64,000 nucleotides of DNA from Plazaster borealis (Eukaryota > Echinodermata > Asteroidea > Forcipulatida > Labidiasteridae). Shown in pieces: positions 46,791-58,649 of this stretch. The first letter of the stretch is position 1; the number at the start of each line of letters is the position of its first letter. Under the pieces are notes generated by a model that was not told the DNA's origin, ran no database searches, and worked only from the letters and a program-made list of their open reading frames with translations. The DNA is taken from NCBI GenBank assembly GCA_021014325.1, contig CM037459.1, positions 12,433,501-12,497,500 on the forward strand. Reading direction: 5' to 3'. Made by a program: the position numbers and the translations under genes.

Positions 46791-47559
46791 TAGGCATCCA
46801 TGCAGTTAGTGCTTACATGTACCTCGCGTTTCTACCCACAACCAAATTTTTTTTATTTTATTGTTGTGCTCTATTTGAGATGTAAAAACAAATGATCCAT
46901 TTTGTTTAAATGTTAAAACTCTTACATGCTACTTAAAAGGCAGTGTTTCCAAGGTGGCTGATGGACTGAGCGAGGTGGTAAAAAATAATTGATGATTGAA
47001 GCAAAATTTACGCAGCCTGCAAACTGACAAGAATAAAGCGCTCACACAAATGCGTGATGAGTCCATCTACACATACAAATTGTTCTTGATACATACATGT
47101 AGAAGCTCATAAATTACATAATGAAAAACATTTCGATTGGTATTTCCTTTGATGGCAAATCTTCAGAGTGAGGTGGTTATAATTGGCAAAAAAATGAGCA
47201 TGTTGGTCGCTGAACGTAGCAAGGTGGGTCTCACGTTTGAATTGGCAAGGGAATCGGAGCTCCAGGGCATGATTCATCAGTGGATTTTTGAAGAGCAAAT
47301 TCATCTAAATCTTCTACTATGATACAGCTATTATGCGAAAAAATGTTATAGAACTAAATGAAGGGGGTCAAGCAGGGCTGAAAATTGGGGGATACTCCAC
47401 AAGACAACAGGGCTTGTAGTTCAAAATGTAAGCTGGTACTGGAGTTGATTTTACAAAACCAGAATTTAAAAGAGATTTTATTTTTTTGTTATTTTTTGGG
47501 GGTACTTGCACAGTTTAATATATTGAATTGTTTTAAGTTGAACAAACACTGACACAACA
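46791..47559. other. AT-rich spacer
   Basis: No gene recognised. At 47380-47430, CTCCACAAGACAACAGGGCTTG resembles 54740-54770 and belongs to a diffuse repeat. Confidence 0.4.
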
Positions 47560-47690
47560 GGGCTCATGGGCTCATGACCTCCGTTTAATTCCAGGCCTGC
47601 CACAAAATTAATTCTCAAAGTTACAGTATTACCATTTTTTTTCTCCATTATTAGGACACCCACAAGACGGGACTCCATTTTTATTTTTAA
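47560..47690. mobile_element. CAGGCCTGGAATT family, fragment 2
   Basis: GACCTCCGTTTAATTCCAGGCCTG followed by a CACCCACAAGACGGGACTCC segment. Only one end is visible. Confidence 0.45.
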
Positions 47691-47904
47691 ATATTGATTC
47701 ATTTTATGTTGTGTAGTGCCTTATTTATCTCATCCCTCAACCCTGGATGAAATTTTAAACATTTTCTTTATAGACACCCTGGCCCAATTTCATGGCACTG
47801 CTTACCACAACAATCTGCCATGGCATAGAATCACACGCTTTACAGGATGCCACGAGAGCATAATTCTGCAGCCAGTAATTTTAGTGTAGGGCCAGTAAAA
47901 TAAA

Positions 47905-48070
47905 CTCTCCCTGATTCTGCAGAAAGTTCCCTGAAAATAAACCAATCTTTCCATGTTCTGATGAGCAAATTTGACAATCACCCAGATTCTGGAAACTTGT
48001 CCTCTAAATTTTGTTAGTAATGTTAAATATCTCCCTGATTGTAGAACAAAATATCCCTGATTGCAAGATG
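47905..48070. repeat. TCTCCCTGATTCTGC repeat, copy 2
   Basis: Second copy of 42937-43078. Here the TCCCTGATT word recurs twice more at the end (48030-48062). Confidence 0.75.
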
Positions 48071-48443
48071 CAAATGTTGACAGCTCTGGCACAAGTACAG
48101 TGTATTGTATTCATGTTTTGTCACATTGATGAGCATTTTAACTGCAGTGTTTGCTGGTGCAGGTGCTTCCACGTGAAATACAGGTGTATACAAAGATACC
48201 CATTACTTAGATTTAGATTAAGATTTTTTTATCTGAATTTTACTAATTCATTTCTGCAGGTAGTGAGGGGAATCGGGTTTCATAAAATTCCACACATTTG
48301 ATAAAAGGCATTCAATTGGATTTGCCGAACCAAAATAATTGTTGAAAAAATATATTTCATTTGGAAGTACGTTCCAGCAATCAAGCAAATAGCAGATCCC
48401 CAAGCTACACAATGTCAAGTGTGCTTGTTTGCTGGCTTCTATA

Positions 48444-48748
48444 GGCCAAATAAAAAATAAAACATGTTTAGCGTCCTGCCTTTTTATGTTATTTTTTTTC
48501 CAAAAATGGCCGCCCAACAAATTTTTCGAGACAATCGGCCGGGCTATTTTTCAAGATGGTTGCCAGCTGTTTTCGGTGTGCTTTTCTCGGTGTGCTAAAA
48601 AACGATCTTATTTATTATAAAATTTTCGTCAGGGATCGTTAAAAATGTTTCATTAAAAACAAAAAAAAACAAAAAAACAAAAAACCGAGGAGGCCTCTAA
48701 TAAGGAAGCGGGCGGGGACGCTAAACATGTTTAATTTTTGATTTGGCC
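48444..48748. mobile_element. GGCCAAAT MITE with ATA target duplication
   Basis: Ends GGCCAAATAAAAAATAAAAC / complement of TAATTTTTGATTTGGCC, each running into ATGTTTAGCGTCC, ~37 bp of inverted repeat. ATA lies on both sides (48441-48443, 48749-48751). No coding. Confidence 0.8.
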
Positions 48749-48759
48749 ATAGAGTAACC

Positions 48760-49116
48760 TTGGACTGTGGTAAGTTACACTACACCACCCATTCATACTG
48801 AGCCCGATAAATAACCCCTGCAGAATGTTGAATAATAATATATGAAAAAATAATCCCACCTAAGGAAATAGGTCAAGTAAGCTAAACATCCCGGGCAACC
48901 CTTCTGAACACATAATTGAAACTTGGTGAGCAATAGGAATGCCCTATACATGTATTGTGTTGACTTTGTTTGTCTTCTTTGGGTTGTATTTTTTACGGAA
49001 GTGGGGAGTTTGTATGCTGCTGTGAGTGCAGAGTTCGTCGACTCTGATTTTTTTGCGCTTCAGTGGCTTGCTTTGACAATAACATGGGCACTTATCCCTA
49101 TTTATTTATTTTTTGC
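48760..49116. other. AT-rich spacer
   Basis: No features recognised. Confidence 0.35.
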
Positions 49117-49475
49117 TTAAAGGGAGGGTATACCTTTGGTAATTATCAACAAATTAATGACCGTAAAAACTTCCTTGGTAAGAAGCACCATAGCTGTTGA
49201 TATCGAGAAACAATTCCCTTCTAAGGAATGCGTTTTCAGAAGGGACTAAAAAAAAATTCAATCGGAGAAATGACACATTTCTCAGATTGTGTAGGCCTAC
49301 GTGTATTCCAATTACGGATTATTCTCGCTGCGTGGACATAGCCGCTCCAGATTTTCAGCAATATCTCAAAAATGCTAGCACCTTTTGAAATGAAATTTTC
49401 ACAGGTTAGTTTTGATTTTAGAATTAAAACAATCGAAAGGCTAAAAAAACACCACAAATTATACTCTGCCTTTAA
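49117..49475. mobile_element. TTAA-flanked MITE, sharing its right TTAA with the next one
   Basis: TTAA at 49117-49120 and 49472-49475. Ends AAGGGAGGGTATACCTTTGG and complement of AATTATACTCTGCCTT. Confidence 0.78.
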
Positions 49476-49712
49476 AGGCATCTTACACGTTTGGTAATTA
49501 CACAAAATATTTATCAGCATAAAAACTTACTTGGTAACTGAAAGCACACCAACTTGTACAACAAGGGCGTTTTTTCTTTCATCATTTTCTTGCAACTTCG
49601 ATGACCAATTGAGCCCAAATTTTCACAGGCTTGTTATTTTATGCGGATGTTGGGATACACCAAGTAAGAACACTAGTCTTTGACAATTACCAAACGTGTA
49701 CGATGCCTTTAA
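49472..49712. mobile_element. TTAA-flanked MITE (AAGGCATC-TACACGTTTGGTAATT)
   Basis: Complete 241-bp copy: TTAA at 49472-49475 and 49709-49712, with about 24-bp inverted ends (AGGCATC..ACACGTTTGGTAATT). Its interior contains an inverted partial of the 37379-37729 element (CAACTTCGATGACCAATTGA). Confidence 0.88.
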
Positions 49713-50340
49713 GTTAATTAACAAGTGACCATTCGTCAGCATTCAAAATGCATTTAAAAGCGTTTTGTTAAAACTTGGGTTTCAAATGCTCAGTGGACCG
49801 TAGGCTCGTAAATCTTGAGGTCGAGTCTTGTGGTGTAGTTGTAAATGCTGCGCACCCATATATACATCTAGGCTACATGTTTATTATTATGTACTACATG
49901 TACCTAACACCATGTAAATTTTAATATCAGTAGTAACTAACTAGTGCATATTTTAGTACTGAACAATTTGTTGTTTAGGTTTTCAGATTTTAGCCTTCTC
50001 TCAAAGGTCAGTAAGCTGAGTAAGTAAAAAGAATAACAATAAAAAATAAACAAGTTATAGGGAAAGACATATATATTTGTTCTGTTTATAAAAGTAAACG
50101 TGTTTTAATATCCAGTGGCCATTTCAAGCTACAAGGTGACTGTTTCAATGAAATGTTAATTACAATATGTAGCTGTTTATTTTTAGATTAATCTACAGTA
50201 CACACATAATGTAAGAGTGTGCATACATTGTACTTTGCCATCATTTGTTTGAGGCTCTGTGATTTTAAGAAACTAGTTTTAATCCATGAAGTTTTGCCAA
50301 TAATTATTTTATTATATTTTTTCACAGGAAGAGTGTGTGC
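49713..50340. other. AT-rich spacer
   Basis: No features recognised. Confidence 0.35.
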
Positions 50341-50349
50341 AATCGAATG

Positions 50350-51015
50350 TCTGTTTTGTTACTGGCAATCCCTTTAAATGCTATTTTAAAGTACTTTAGC
50401 ACCAAAAGTGTTTCTTTACAAGTCTTTTTTTAAGGGAAGTGTTTGGGATCAGAGATTGAAATTTGTGTGTTGAATTGAGGCAATCCCTTTAAACACTGAC
50501 ATAAATTTCCACAAAATATTTTGTTACCAGCCTTTTTTGAGGGAGTTGTCTTTGGGATCAGAGAGTGACATTTTTGTTTTGAATTGAGGCAATCCTTTTA
50601 AACACTGATATATTTCAACAAAACATTTTTTTTTACCAGGTTTTTTTTTAAGGGAGTTGTTTGGGATCAGAGAATGAAATTTGTGTGTTGAATTGAGGCA
50701 ATCCCTTTAAACACTGACATAAATTTCCACAAAATTTTTGTTACCAGCTTTTTTTGAGGGAGTTGTCTTTTGGGATCATAGAGTGATATTTTTGTTTTGA
50801 ATTGAGGCAATCCCTTTAAACACTGATATATTTCAACAAAACATTTTTTTTGCAAGCTTTTTAAGAGAATTGTTGTTTGGGATTTTAAAAGAGAATGAAA
50901 TTTGTGTTTCGGATTGAGGCAATTTCTTTAAACACTGACATAATTTTCCACCAGAAATGGTGTTTCTACAAGTTGTTTCAATTGAATTGTCATTTGGGAT
51001 CAGATAATGTTATTT
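50350..51015. repeat. Dimeric tandem array (2 x 109 bp)
   Basis: About six ~109-bp monomers, each with GAATTGAGGCAATCCCTTTA (at 50472, 50581, 50690, 50799 and 50911). They alternate as type A (TTTGTGTGTTG ... CTGACATAAATTTCCAC) and type B (TTTTTGTTTTG ... CTGATATATTTCAACAAAAC), giving an ABABA order and a 218-bp higher-order period. Confidence 0.92.
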
Positions 51016-51540
51016 GTGTTTGGCTTCAGCAGGTTCATCACTTGTATTAAACTAATTTAGACGCCGTCCTTGCTCAATAGTTGAACAATGTTGAGAATCT
51101 GGACAGTCTCTGAGTTTGGTCACTGCTTCTTCATTTTTGAATGAAAAACAAAAACAAAAACCATTCTGTGTCCATCTGAAATTGATATGTTGGGTTGATG
51201 CTCTAGCTTGTTATTTAAGAGAAGTGCAAAGGTTCAATTAAAGACGAGTCAGCTGATGAATTGGTCATGATTACCAAGAAAAATGTTTTTCATTGTATCA
51301 TAAAACAGAAGAGTTTTGTTAAATTGGGGAAGATTTTGCTCTACACTGTACATGAACACCCAACTACATGTGAACAAGCTTGCTGTTTTTACATTTTCAC
51401 ATAAGTCAACAAATTGTTTTGCCAACACAATCATTGTTTGCACAATTGCTTCGATAAAACAAAAACAACAATCCAATTTGTAAAGCCTTGTGATCATTGA
51501 TACTGTACATGTACGTGTGCGAGACTGAAAAAGAAACGGA
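51016..51540. other. AT-rich spacer
   Basis: No features recognised. Confidence 0.35.
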
Positions 51541-52200
51541 CTCACACCTCCCTCCCACATGATGATTAACATTATAATATGTAAACAATCAGTCACATTT
51601 GCATTCTGCTCGTTAATTTTCTTCTCCCCCAGTACCAGAGTTCCTCTTGAACAGATTCACAAATCCAACCCTGCTCCGAGCAAACCACTTCTAGGTCGCC
51701 ACTAATTAAAAAAACGAGGGAAAATACAATTTATTTTTCATAGCCTCCTCTCATTACAATTAATCAGGAGCCGTTGTGTCGCAACTCTAGTTGTTTTTCT
51801 ACATTTCCTTAAGCCCTCCCTGGACGGCCGAATCCCTCCTGAACACAGCACAGGGGCGGGCCGACCGTCCAAGCCGCCACACGGCTTGTGTGCAACCCAA
51901 TACATAGGCAGATGGATGTGAACTTGATTGTCGACCAGAGCAGTAATTGCCCAGCTCTTATGCTGTTGGCACCGTGCCAAATGCTTGGATGCATTTTGCC
52001 CGCACCCGATTGGGCAGTGTTATCTGGAGAGCGCGGGGGCTGGCCAGCCTCTCTCAGGCTGAATGCACACACTTGGCTCTCTATGGGCTTTGGCGCTTGA
52101 CTAGCACTGCACCTGCTTCGCTCGTTGAGGTTTCTGTGGGGCTGCCCTTGTTCCTGCCGCACTGCTTGGCTTCTGTTCTCTTTCCACTATCTTTATACAT
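51541..52200. promoter_or_regulatory. GC-rich island, candidate regulatory element
   Basis: Contains TGTAAACA (forkhead-type, about 51580), ATTTGCAT (POU octamer-type, about 51598), several TAATT cores and a full palindromic NF1 site TTGGCACCGTGCCAA at 51966-51980. GC content rises well above its flanks. Open frames on both strands (up to 117 codons) overlap each other and have no domains, so I favour non-coding. Confidence 0.4.
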
Positions 52201-54120
52201 GTACTACAGTCAGTCCAGGGTTTGGGGGGCTTTTTATTGTTTATCTCAGATAATGTGGACAGGGGGAGAGACACAAAGGGATTCTTGATGATGGTGCCTG
52301 CTAAATGCAGCATGCTGCCTGTTGTGTAGTGGTGTGAGCCCTTTGTGTGGCTGGCAAGTGTGGTTGGATCATCCCTTGGAATGAAGAAGAGAAAATGACG
52401 ACTGTTAGAGAACATCATCACAAGGTCAGTATAGTAAATGCTGAATCCTCTTTGTTTGTGTCCCAGTTCCATATGGTTCAGCGGGTGCGTAGGAGGCAGA
52501 ACTGCAGAAGGGGGTTGGGGACTTCAAAGATGACTAGATATTTTGTTGTTGGTGTCTTTTGGGGGGCTCTGCACGGAGCAATACAAATGATTCAGTGAGA
52601 GAGATGTGGCTTAAAGATTAGGATTCATGGACAACGTACTTTGTAGCCATCAATTTATTTGATAATATTGACTCCATTACGGCATCCGGATATGATCTGA
52701 TTAAGAGCGTGTGTGCTGTAAATCTATTCATTTATTCTGGCGACAAACTGTGCACTTTAAAGCTGATTGCGTGGAGTGATTTTTTCAAGTTGGTAAGCGA
52801 TCTGAATCCTTCCATGAGATTTTGTCTGAAAGTAGGTCACAAATGTATGGTACATTTTGGGTGTATTTGTGATCGCACTGGAAAATGTTGATTTAAATTG
52901 TGAAAAGTATACACTATGAATGTTCCGGATGTTGTTTTGTCTGGTGTACATGTAGGAGTGTTAGTTTTACATTCAGTCTAATTTTTTTTGTTTCCTTCTA
53001 AAATTAGGGTTTTATTATGTTCAGTTTCCCATTTGCTTGATTTTATAATACAATTGCTTAAAGGTGAAATCACTCAAGTTTAACAAAGTTGGTCTTGGAG
53101 CAGTGATTGACTGCAATGTTGTGTTTCAGAATTGCAATTGTAAAGGAAACATAGAGATGTACTATATGTGATTTAAAACAATTAATACAAAGTGAGGATA
53201 AAGAGAATTGGTACATTTATATGCAATTATTTGTTGATGATTTGGATGATTAGTTTCATGGAAAAAAGCACTATGGGTAGTGTTAAAAATTAATCGCATA
53301 GTCATAATTCACAAAATGGAATGACCTTGTGTGGACACACTTTCCCAAAGATAAAATGTGTAAAACAAAGAGAGGGGCAAGGGCGATGTTCACACAGACC
53401 TGTGGAAACATTTTTCATTTGTTCATTTACATACATTTATAAAACTAAAGTTCTTTCTTTTTTCTTTGATTTCTTGGGGGGAACAGATAAAATGTGAATT
53501 GATAAAACTACACCAAGCATGATATTCTGCCTACTTTAGTCTGATTTTCGAATTTTTGTTTTGCCCTTGGAAAAAATCTGAAAAATTGTGATTAAATAGC
53601 CTGAACCAGGTCAGGCCTTGGACTGGATTACATATTCCTACTTTTTCCCAAGGACAAAACATCATGCCTGAACTTCACACAGAATGCTACCTGAAGTTTT
53701 GTGTTCATTCCCTTAACTCTACATTTGTGGGGGGGGGGGCCTTGATGGTGAAATTCCTTTTGCAATTATCACTTACTGTATGTGGATTTGTTGCTTACAA
53801 ATTACCTGGTGCTGTAACTAGTACCAGCACATTATTGTGTATTTTAAAAACCCCTGTGGCTACGACCAATGCATGTATAGTGGAGACCTCTGTACATACA
53901 ATGTAGTACGTGTTTAAGGATCCTGTGCTGACCTGGCTCAGAGCAACACAAACAACATACAAGTTCAGATGCCTCAAAAAATGCAGTTGAGCGCTTGACA
54001 TTATGACTAGCATTCCATTGGAGGTCAATTTCTACATGACATCAATGAGAGAGGGAAGAATGGACTTTCTATTTAGATGTTTGGTATTAAAGATGCACTA
54101 CCATGACTGGGTTGGCCATC
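52201..54120. other. Spacer without recognised genes
   Basis: Mixed AT-rich sequence. A G run at 53729-53739 is the only simple feature. Confidence 0.35.
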
Positions 54121-54122
54121 CT

Positions 54123-54443
54123 TTAAAAGCACATACATGTACATGTACATGTACAGTATGTGTGACATTTGTAATTGTCAAAGACCAGTTTCTTCACTTG
54201 ATGTGACCCAACATACATAAAATAACAAACCTATCAAAGTTTAAAAACATTGAGTTTTGGACTTGCAATATCAAAACCAATTGTTGTACTAATTTCTCAA
54301 AAAACGATTGCATTTCAAGCAAAAATATTTCAAAGGGAGTTTCCCACCATGACCATCTTTATACCAAGTAAGTTGTGTGTAAATCTGTGAACATTTATGT
54401 AAATTATATTTTTACTCATAGCAATATTATGCACACCCTTTAA
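54123..54443. mobile_element. TTAA-flanked MITE
   Basis: TTAA at 54123-54126 and 54440-54443. Interior AATTGTCAAAGACCAGT and GACCCAACATACATAAAATA match the 37379-37729 family. An (ACATGT)n run lies at 54133-54157 just inside the left end. Confidence 0.72.
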
Positions 54444-54563
54444 AACTAGATTTCATGTCATCAGAATTTGTCAACATTTCTAAAGGACAATAACTAGCCC
54501 ATGCCCCCCCCCCCCCCACAATTTACCAAGCTATAATTGATGTACCCACAAAGTATCCATTCA

Positions 54564-54714
54564 CAGGCCTGGAATTGCATGAAGGTCTGTGTTGCCCTGG
54601 TCTTGGCCTTGGTGCCCTTTACAACTTTTCCACAGACATTAAGAGTTTCCAATGAAAGTGCCTTTTGCAACTTGGAAATAGCCTTGCCCTCCCAAAGATG
54701 AAATTCCAGGCCTG
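54564..54714. mobile_element. CAGGCCTGGAATT MITE, complete copy
   Basis: 151 bp with perfect inverted ends CAGGCCTGGAATT. The interior carries CCTTGGTGCCC and TTTCCAATGAAAGTGCC. Confidence 0.82.
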
Positions 54715-55027
54715 CAGTGAGGGTTCGAATTTGGGGGGAAATCCACAAGACCATTGGGCTTGTAGCTCAAAATATTTACTGGACCAGAATTGTTTCTACA
54801 AGGCCAGATTCAAAATGAGAACAAAACTTGCTGACCACAGTTTTTAACAAGCATTTTAAATGTGTTTATTGGAACCAGCACTAAGACATGTGTAAGAGAA
54901 GATTTATCTCCGATGTCTTTATGGGTATACTTTATTACTCAATGGATTTGTTTTTGTTCAAGATATTACACAGTGAGGTATTATTACTTAATTGAAAAAC
55001 CCAAGACCGCTGGACTTATCCGGTCAT

Positions 55028-55092
55028 GAACTTACTGGCCTGACACTTAACTACTGGCCTGACACTTAACTACTGGCCCAGTTAAGTGTAAA
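55028..55092. repeat. Three 20-bp repeats ending in an inverted copy
   Basis: TACTGGCCTGACACTTAAC occurs twice in tandem after a partial copy. TACTGGCCCAGTTAAGTGT follows, so the CACTTAAC word is met by its complement. Confidence 0.7.
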
Positions 55093-55960
55093 TTGCTACA
55101 CCATCATTTGCTCACCTCGATATTAACATTCAGTGTGCCACATTCAGTGTGCTAAAAAAACATTTGCAGTCTATTTTGGCCATGCAAAGTTTGCTGGACG
55201 TGATGATTCTGTGAAAGATGACATTTATTTTTTAACCTGTCGAATTTGGTTCTCCCGTGTTATTGAAATGAAGTCGAAGCTAAATTGTAGATGTTACGAT
55301 TCATTGCATAATAAATCATTTTGTATTGTATGGTGGGTTGGTCTTTGTTAGTGGAGGTTCTGAGCCTTCTCCTATAAATGTTTGTACTAATATCCCAGTT
55401 CAGTTGATTGTACCTGTATGTTTGATTGATAGCAGTAGTTATTCCATAGCTGTCAAACACTGACCTGAAGTTGAGGTCAGGTCAAAGGGCATGCTGATCT
55501 ATCTGCTAAAATACACTTAGTTTGATGTCATAGTTTACATTTGGCCTTTCAAAATATTGGCAGTTCTGAATTTCAACACAGTTTCCGGAAACCAACTTAT
55601 TACATGTATTATAGACATGTGGATGTGTTTGGATTGGGCGCTGCAGTCCTGTATTATGTCTACATACATGTGTGCTCCATTTAGATGTCACTTTTTTATT
55701 TGTAATGTTTGTCCAAAACAGCGAATAATAATAATTGGAGCAAAAAAAAAAAACATACCATGAAGATGTTGAGCTTTTCAAAATGTGCTTTTCAAGGTGC
55801 ATTTCAGTTCATCTTATCAAAGGAATATTGAGTGCTCATGCACATGTGGCAAGTTTGATCAGTTGAGTTGTGACATTCAAAAATCCAAAGTTGCATTTTC
55901 ATTTAATGGTCAATTTGTTTTTATTAGGCCTTTAATATTAAACATGCCCGATCGTTACAG
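55093..55960. other. AT-rich spacer
   Basis: No features recognised. Confidence 0.35.
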
Positions 55961-56320
55961 CATTTGCTCTTAACTGTTTCAGTGACTAGCAAAGCGGGGG
56001 CAGTAACTTGTCATTTAACTAGTCCGCCAGTTTTACTTTACAAGTCCCTTTTTTCCATAGGGATGCTTTTCAACACTGAACTAGTCAGCTAGTGAGAAAA
56101 TTTTGAGAAAATTTTGACTGGTCCTCACAGGGTTTGCCCTTAACAATTTCTGCGACTTACCAGCAGAACCAGTTACGAGTTAGCTTCTCATTTCACTAGT
56201 CTGTCAGCTTTTTCACTAGTCCATATTTCATATGAAATAGGGATGCTTTTCAACACTGGACTTAGCCAGCCGGACCACTTATAAAATAGTGAATTTTGAC
56301 TGGTCCTTGAGTGTTTTAAC
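55961..56320. repeat. Two tandem copies of an ACTAGTC repeat
   Basis: 55961-56130 and 56131-56320 each contain TTAACTRGTC-type words, GGGATGCTTTTCAACACTG and TTTTGACTGGTCCT. The junction reads CAGGGTTTGCCCTTAAC. Confidence 0.75.
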
Positions 56321-56369
56321 CAGCTGCAGACCACACTTAAGAGAGAACGCTGTCTCAGGTATTTTAACT

Positions 56370-56800
56370 AGCAATTAGCCAATGGTCCACTGTTAAGGGA
56401 GATGGCTGTACTTCAACAAGGAGACAATGGAGGCATCTGCCTCCTGCCTGGCGTGGTGCTTCTGTTGTCTGCTAAATAGAGGTGCCCCTTTAATTATTTC
56501 ATTGAAAGTTTTGCAATGGAGTGATCAGTATTGACACGCATAAAAAGGGACCTTTCATATTTGACCATTGTGTGAGGGTATAAAAAGTGTAATGGTCTAC
56601 CAATGTCTTTTTAGTGCCGGAGGCTCATGTGACTGAAAGTGAAAGGAAATCAGGCCGTGTTTGTCTTGAAAAGTTGGCTCTGCGGTATGAATACCACATT
56701 ACATAGAAATCACATGACAACCGTTACCTCATGTCTATAAATAAACCTATTTGTCTCCTGGCCTACTTCCTTGGTTTCTGCATGTGAAGTCGGACAAACT
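56370..56800. promoter_or_regulatory. Mixed-GC island, candidate non-coding element
   Basis: Moderately GC-rich, no repeat match in the window and no convincing frame. TATAAAAAG and TATAAATAAA words occur. Role uncertain. Confidence 0.22.
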
Positions 56801-57031
56801 GATTGCCGGGTATTAACTCGTAGTAAAAAAAAACCCACTACAAAGGCATCTCAGGAAGTCATAAGTTGATTGAATGAGTGTGTTCAAATGATAAAATGAC
56901 AGCAGACAGTAGCAAGAAGGAGTGAAAACAAGAACATTGCCTCAATTCCTCCAAGGATCTGTCTCACAGAAGACTGTAGCTGAGGCTTTAAATCCATTGA
57001 GGTACTTAAAATTGCCAAAGTACTACATGTA

Positions 57032-57175
57032 CAGGCCAGGAATTTCATCCTTAAGAGGACAAAGCCATTTTCATTTTTGAAAATAGCACTTCCATCGGAA
57101 AGTCTTTGGGAAACTTTTGTAGGGGCACCAAGGCGAAGACCTGGGGCAACAGAGGCCATGGCCTCCGTGTAATTA
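57032..57175. mobile_element. CAGGCCTGGAATT family, copy with one degraded end
   Basis: Left end CAGGCCAGGAATTTCATC. Interior AGCACTTCCATCGGAAAGTC, AGGGGCACCAAGGCGAAGAC and CAGAGGCCATGGCCTC. Confidence 0.7.
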
Positions 57176-57569
57176 CATGGCCTTCAAGGCTTCATGTAAC
57201 TTAAGAGTAAGACCATTCAACATGTTCAACTGTCTCAAATTTATTTTAAGACCCGTGTGTGATTTGTCAGGAATTTTCCTGATTTCAGAATTTTTCAGCA
57301 ATCCCTATCCAACCAAGCTGTGAAAATGTCATTTCAGTGAAAGAGTGATTATGTGCACCAATATGGGCACACGTTATGTGCAAACATTTCCAACATTTTA
57401 TTGCGATTTTTCTTTGGATCAGTATATTTTTATAGTAAATTTGTGTGGAAATTTGAAATGTTGTCCCCCTCAAATTTTGTTTTAAATAGAAATAATAATA
57501 AATAGACAAAAAACTTGGTTTGGCTAATTGGGTGAGTCAGGTTCTGCCAAACACAGCATTCTCCCGAAA

Positions 57570-57776
57570 CAGTGGTCCGTTGGCCAAATGCTAAATTTTC
57601 AAAAACCTGAGGACCAGTCAAAATGCTCTCCAAATGGTCTGGCTGGCTAGTTCAATGTTGAAAAGCATTCTATTTTAATATGAATATGGACTAGTGGAAA
57701 AGCTGACGGACTGGTGAAATGACAAGCTAACTGGTCCTGCTGGCTTGTCACTTATAAAGAGTTAAGGACAAACCCT
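57570..57776. repeat. ACTAGTC repeat, inverted third copy
   Basis: Reverse complement of 56131-56320: GAGGACCAGTCAAAATG ... TTGAAAAGCATTCTATTTTA ... GTTAAGGACAAACCCTG. Confidence 0.78.
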
Positions 57777-57779
57777 GCA

Positions 57780-58090
57780 AACATTGGCCCAACAATTTTT
57801 TGTAAGGGCTTGTTCTGATGTAATATTTGCATTCAAAGCAGTAATTTATTCCGCTTAGATGACATCAAATATGCAATAATAACAGAGTGGAGCGAATCAT
57901 CGCCCTGAAGTCAAACCTTGTCTTAATCGGACCCTTCAAAATGCCTCGCTTGTCAAGAAAATAAAGAAGTACTTTGGACACAGAACTTTTTATTTTGTAC
58001 CGATGCATCCGAAAACACAGAACATCTGGAAAAACAGTCACTCGGTAAGAAATGCACTGTTGGGCAACATGATGCTGAGTGTCTAATAAC
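57780..58090. other. AT-rich spacer
   Basis: ATTTGCAT-like and TATGCAATAATA words around 57825-57875. Nothing else recognised. Confidence 0.3.
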
Positions 58091-58640
58091 AGAGCCAGTA
58101 CTGCTGCGGTAGGCTGGCTTCATCCATCTTTGTCATCATGCGGGGCAAGTATTACTTCCCAAGCTGTGGTATATTGGGTTTCTTTCACACGTCCCTGGCT
58201 ATCGCTGGATTTTACCCCCCCCCCCCTTTTCCTCCGGTGCATCTTGCAGAGACAATCAAGCACTCTGGTAATAAAGCGACAGTTGCACGCCCCACTGCAC
58301 ATCATAATATCAGCGTTGCTCATGTGACAACTCCGAACCGACCCCCCCCCCTACATCTTATGAAGTTCCCTCGATGAGACAACGATTTATTACATTGTTG
58401 AAAACCCGCTGCCTGCACTTAATCCAATTCTGGCTGATATCCTGGAGGTGGCGTTTATTTTGTTGCAGATTATCGTTTAAGATGTCAGAACGAGTGTGTC
58501 TCTCCAGTAAGACGCCAATTTTTATAAAACCATGTATGGGTGTCAAGAAGCTGTTTGCTAGAAACTTTGGTCTTAAGATGTCCCCTGCGACGGAAATATT
58601 TGAGAACCAGCGAGAGCGAATAAATCCGCCAAATGAGTGA
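58091..58640. promoter_or_regulatory. GC-richer island with C-tracts, candidate regulatory element
   Basis: Higher GC, homeobox-like TTAATCC and TTTATTA words and two C runs (58217-58227, 58341-58349). Overlapping short frames on both strands lack domains. Confidence 0.25.
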
Positions 58641-58649
58641 TGGAGAAAA

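Noticed and set aside
51634..51693. Plus-strand exon after TTTTCTTCTCCCCCAG
   Set aside because: Good acceptor-like tract and a donor-like TAG/GTCGCC, but the one promising frame ends in a stop at the donor and no partner exon was found.
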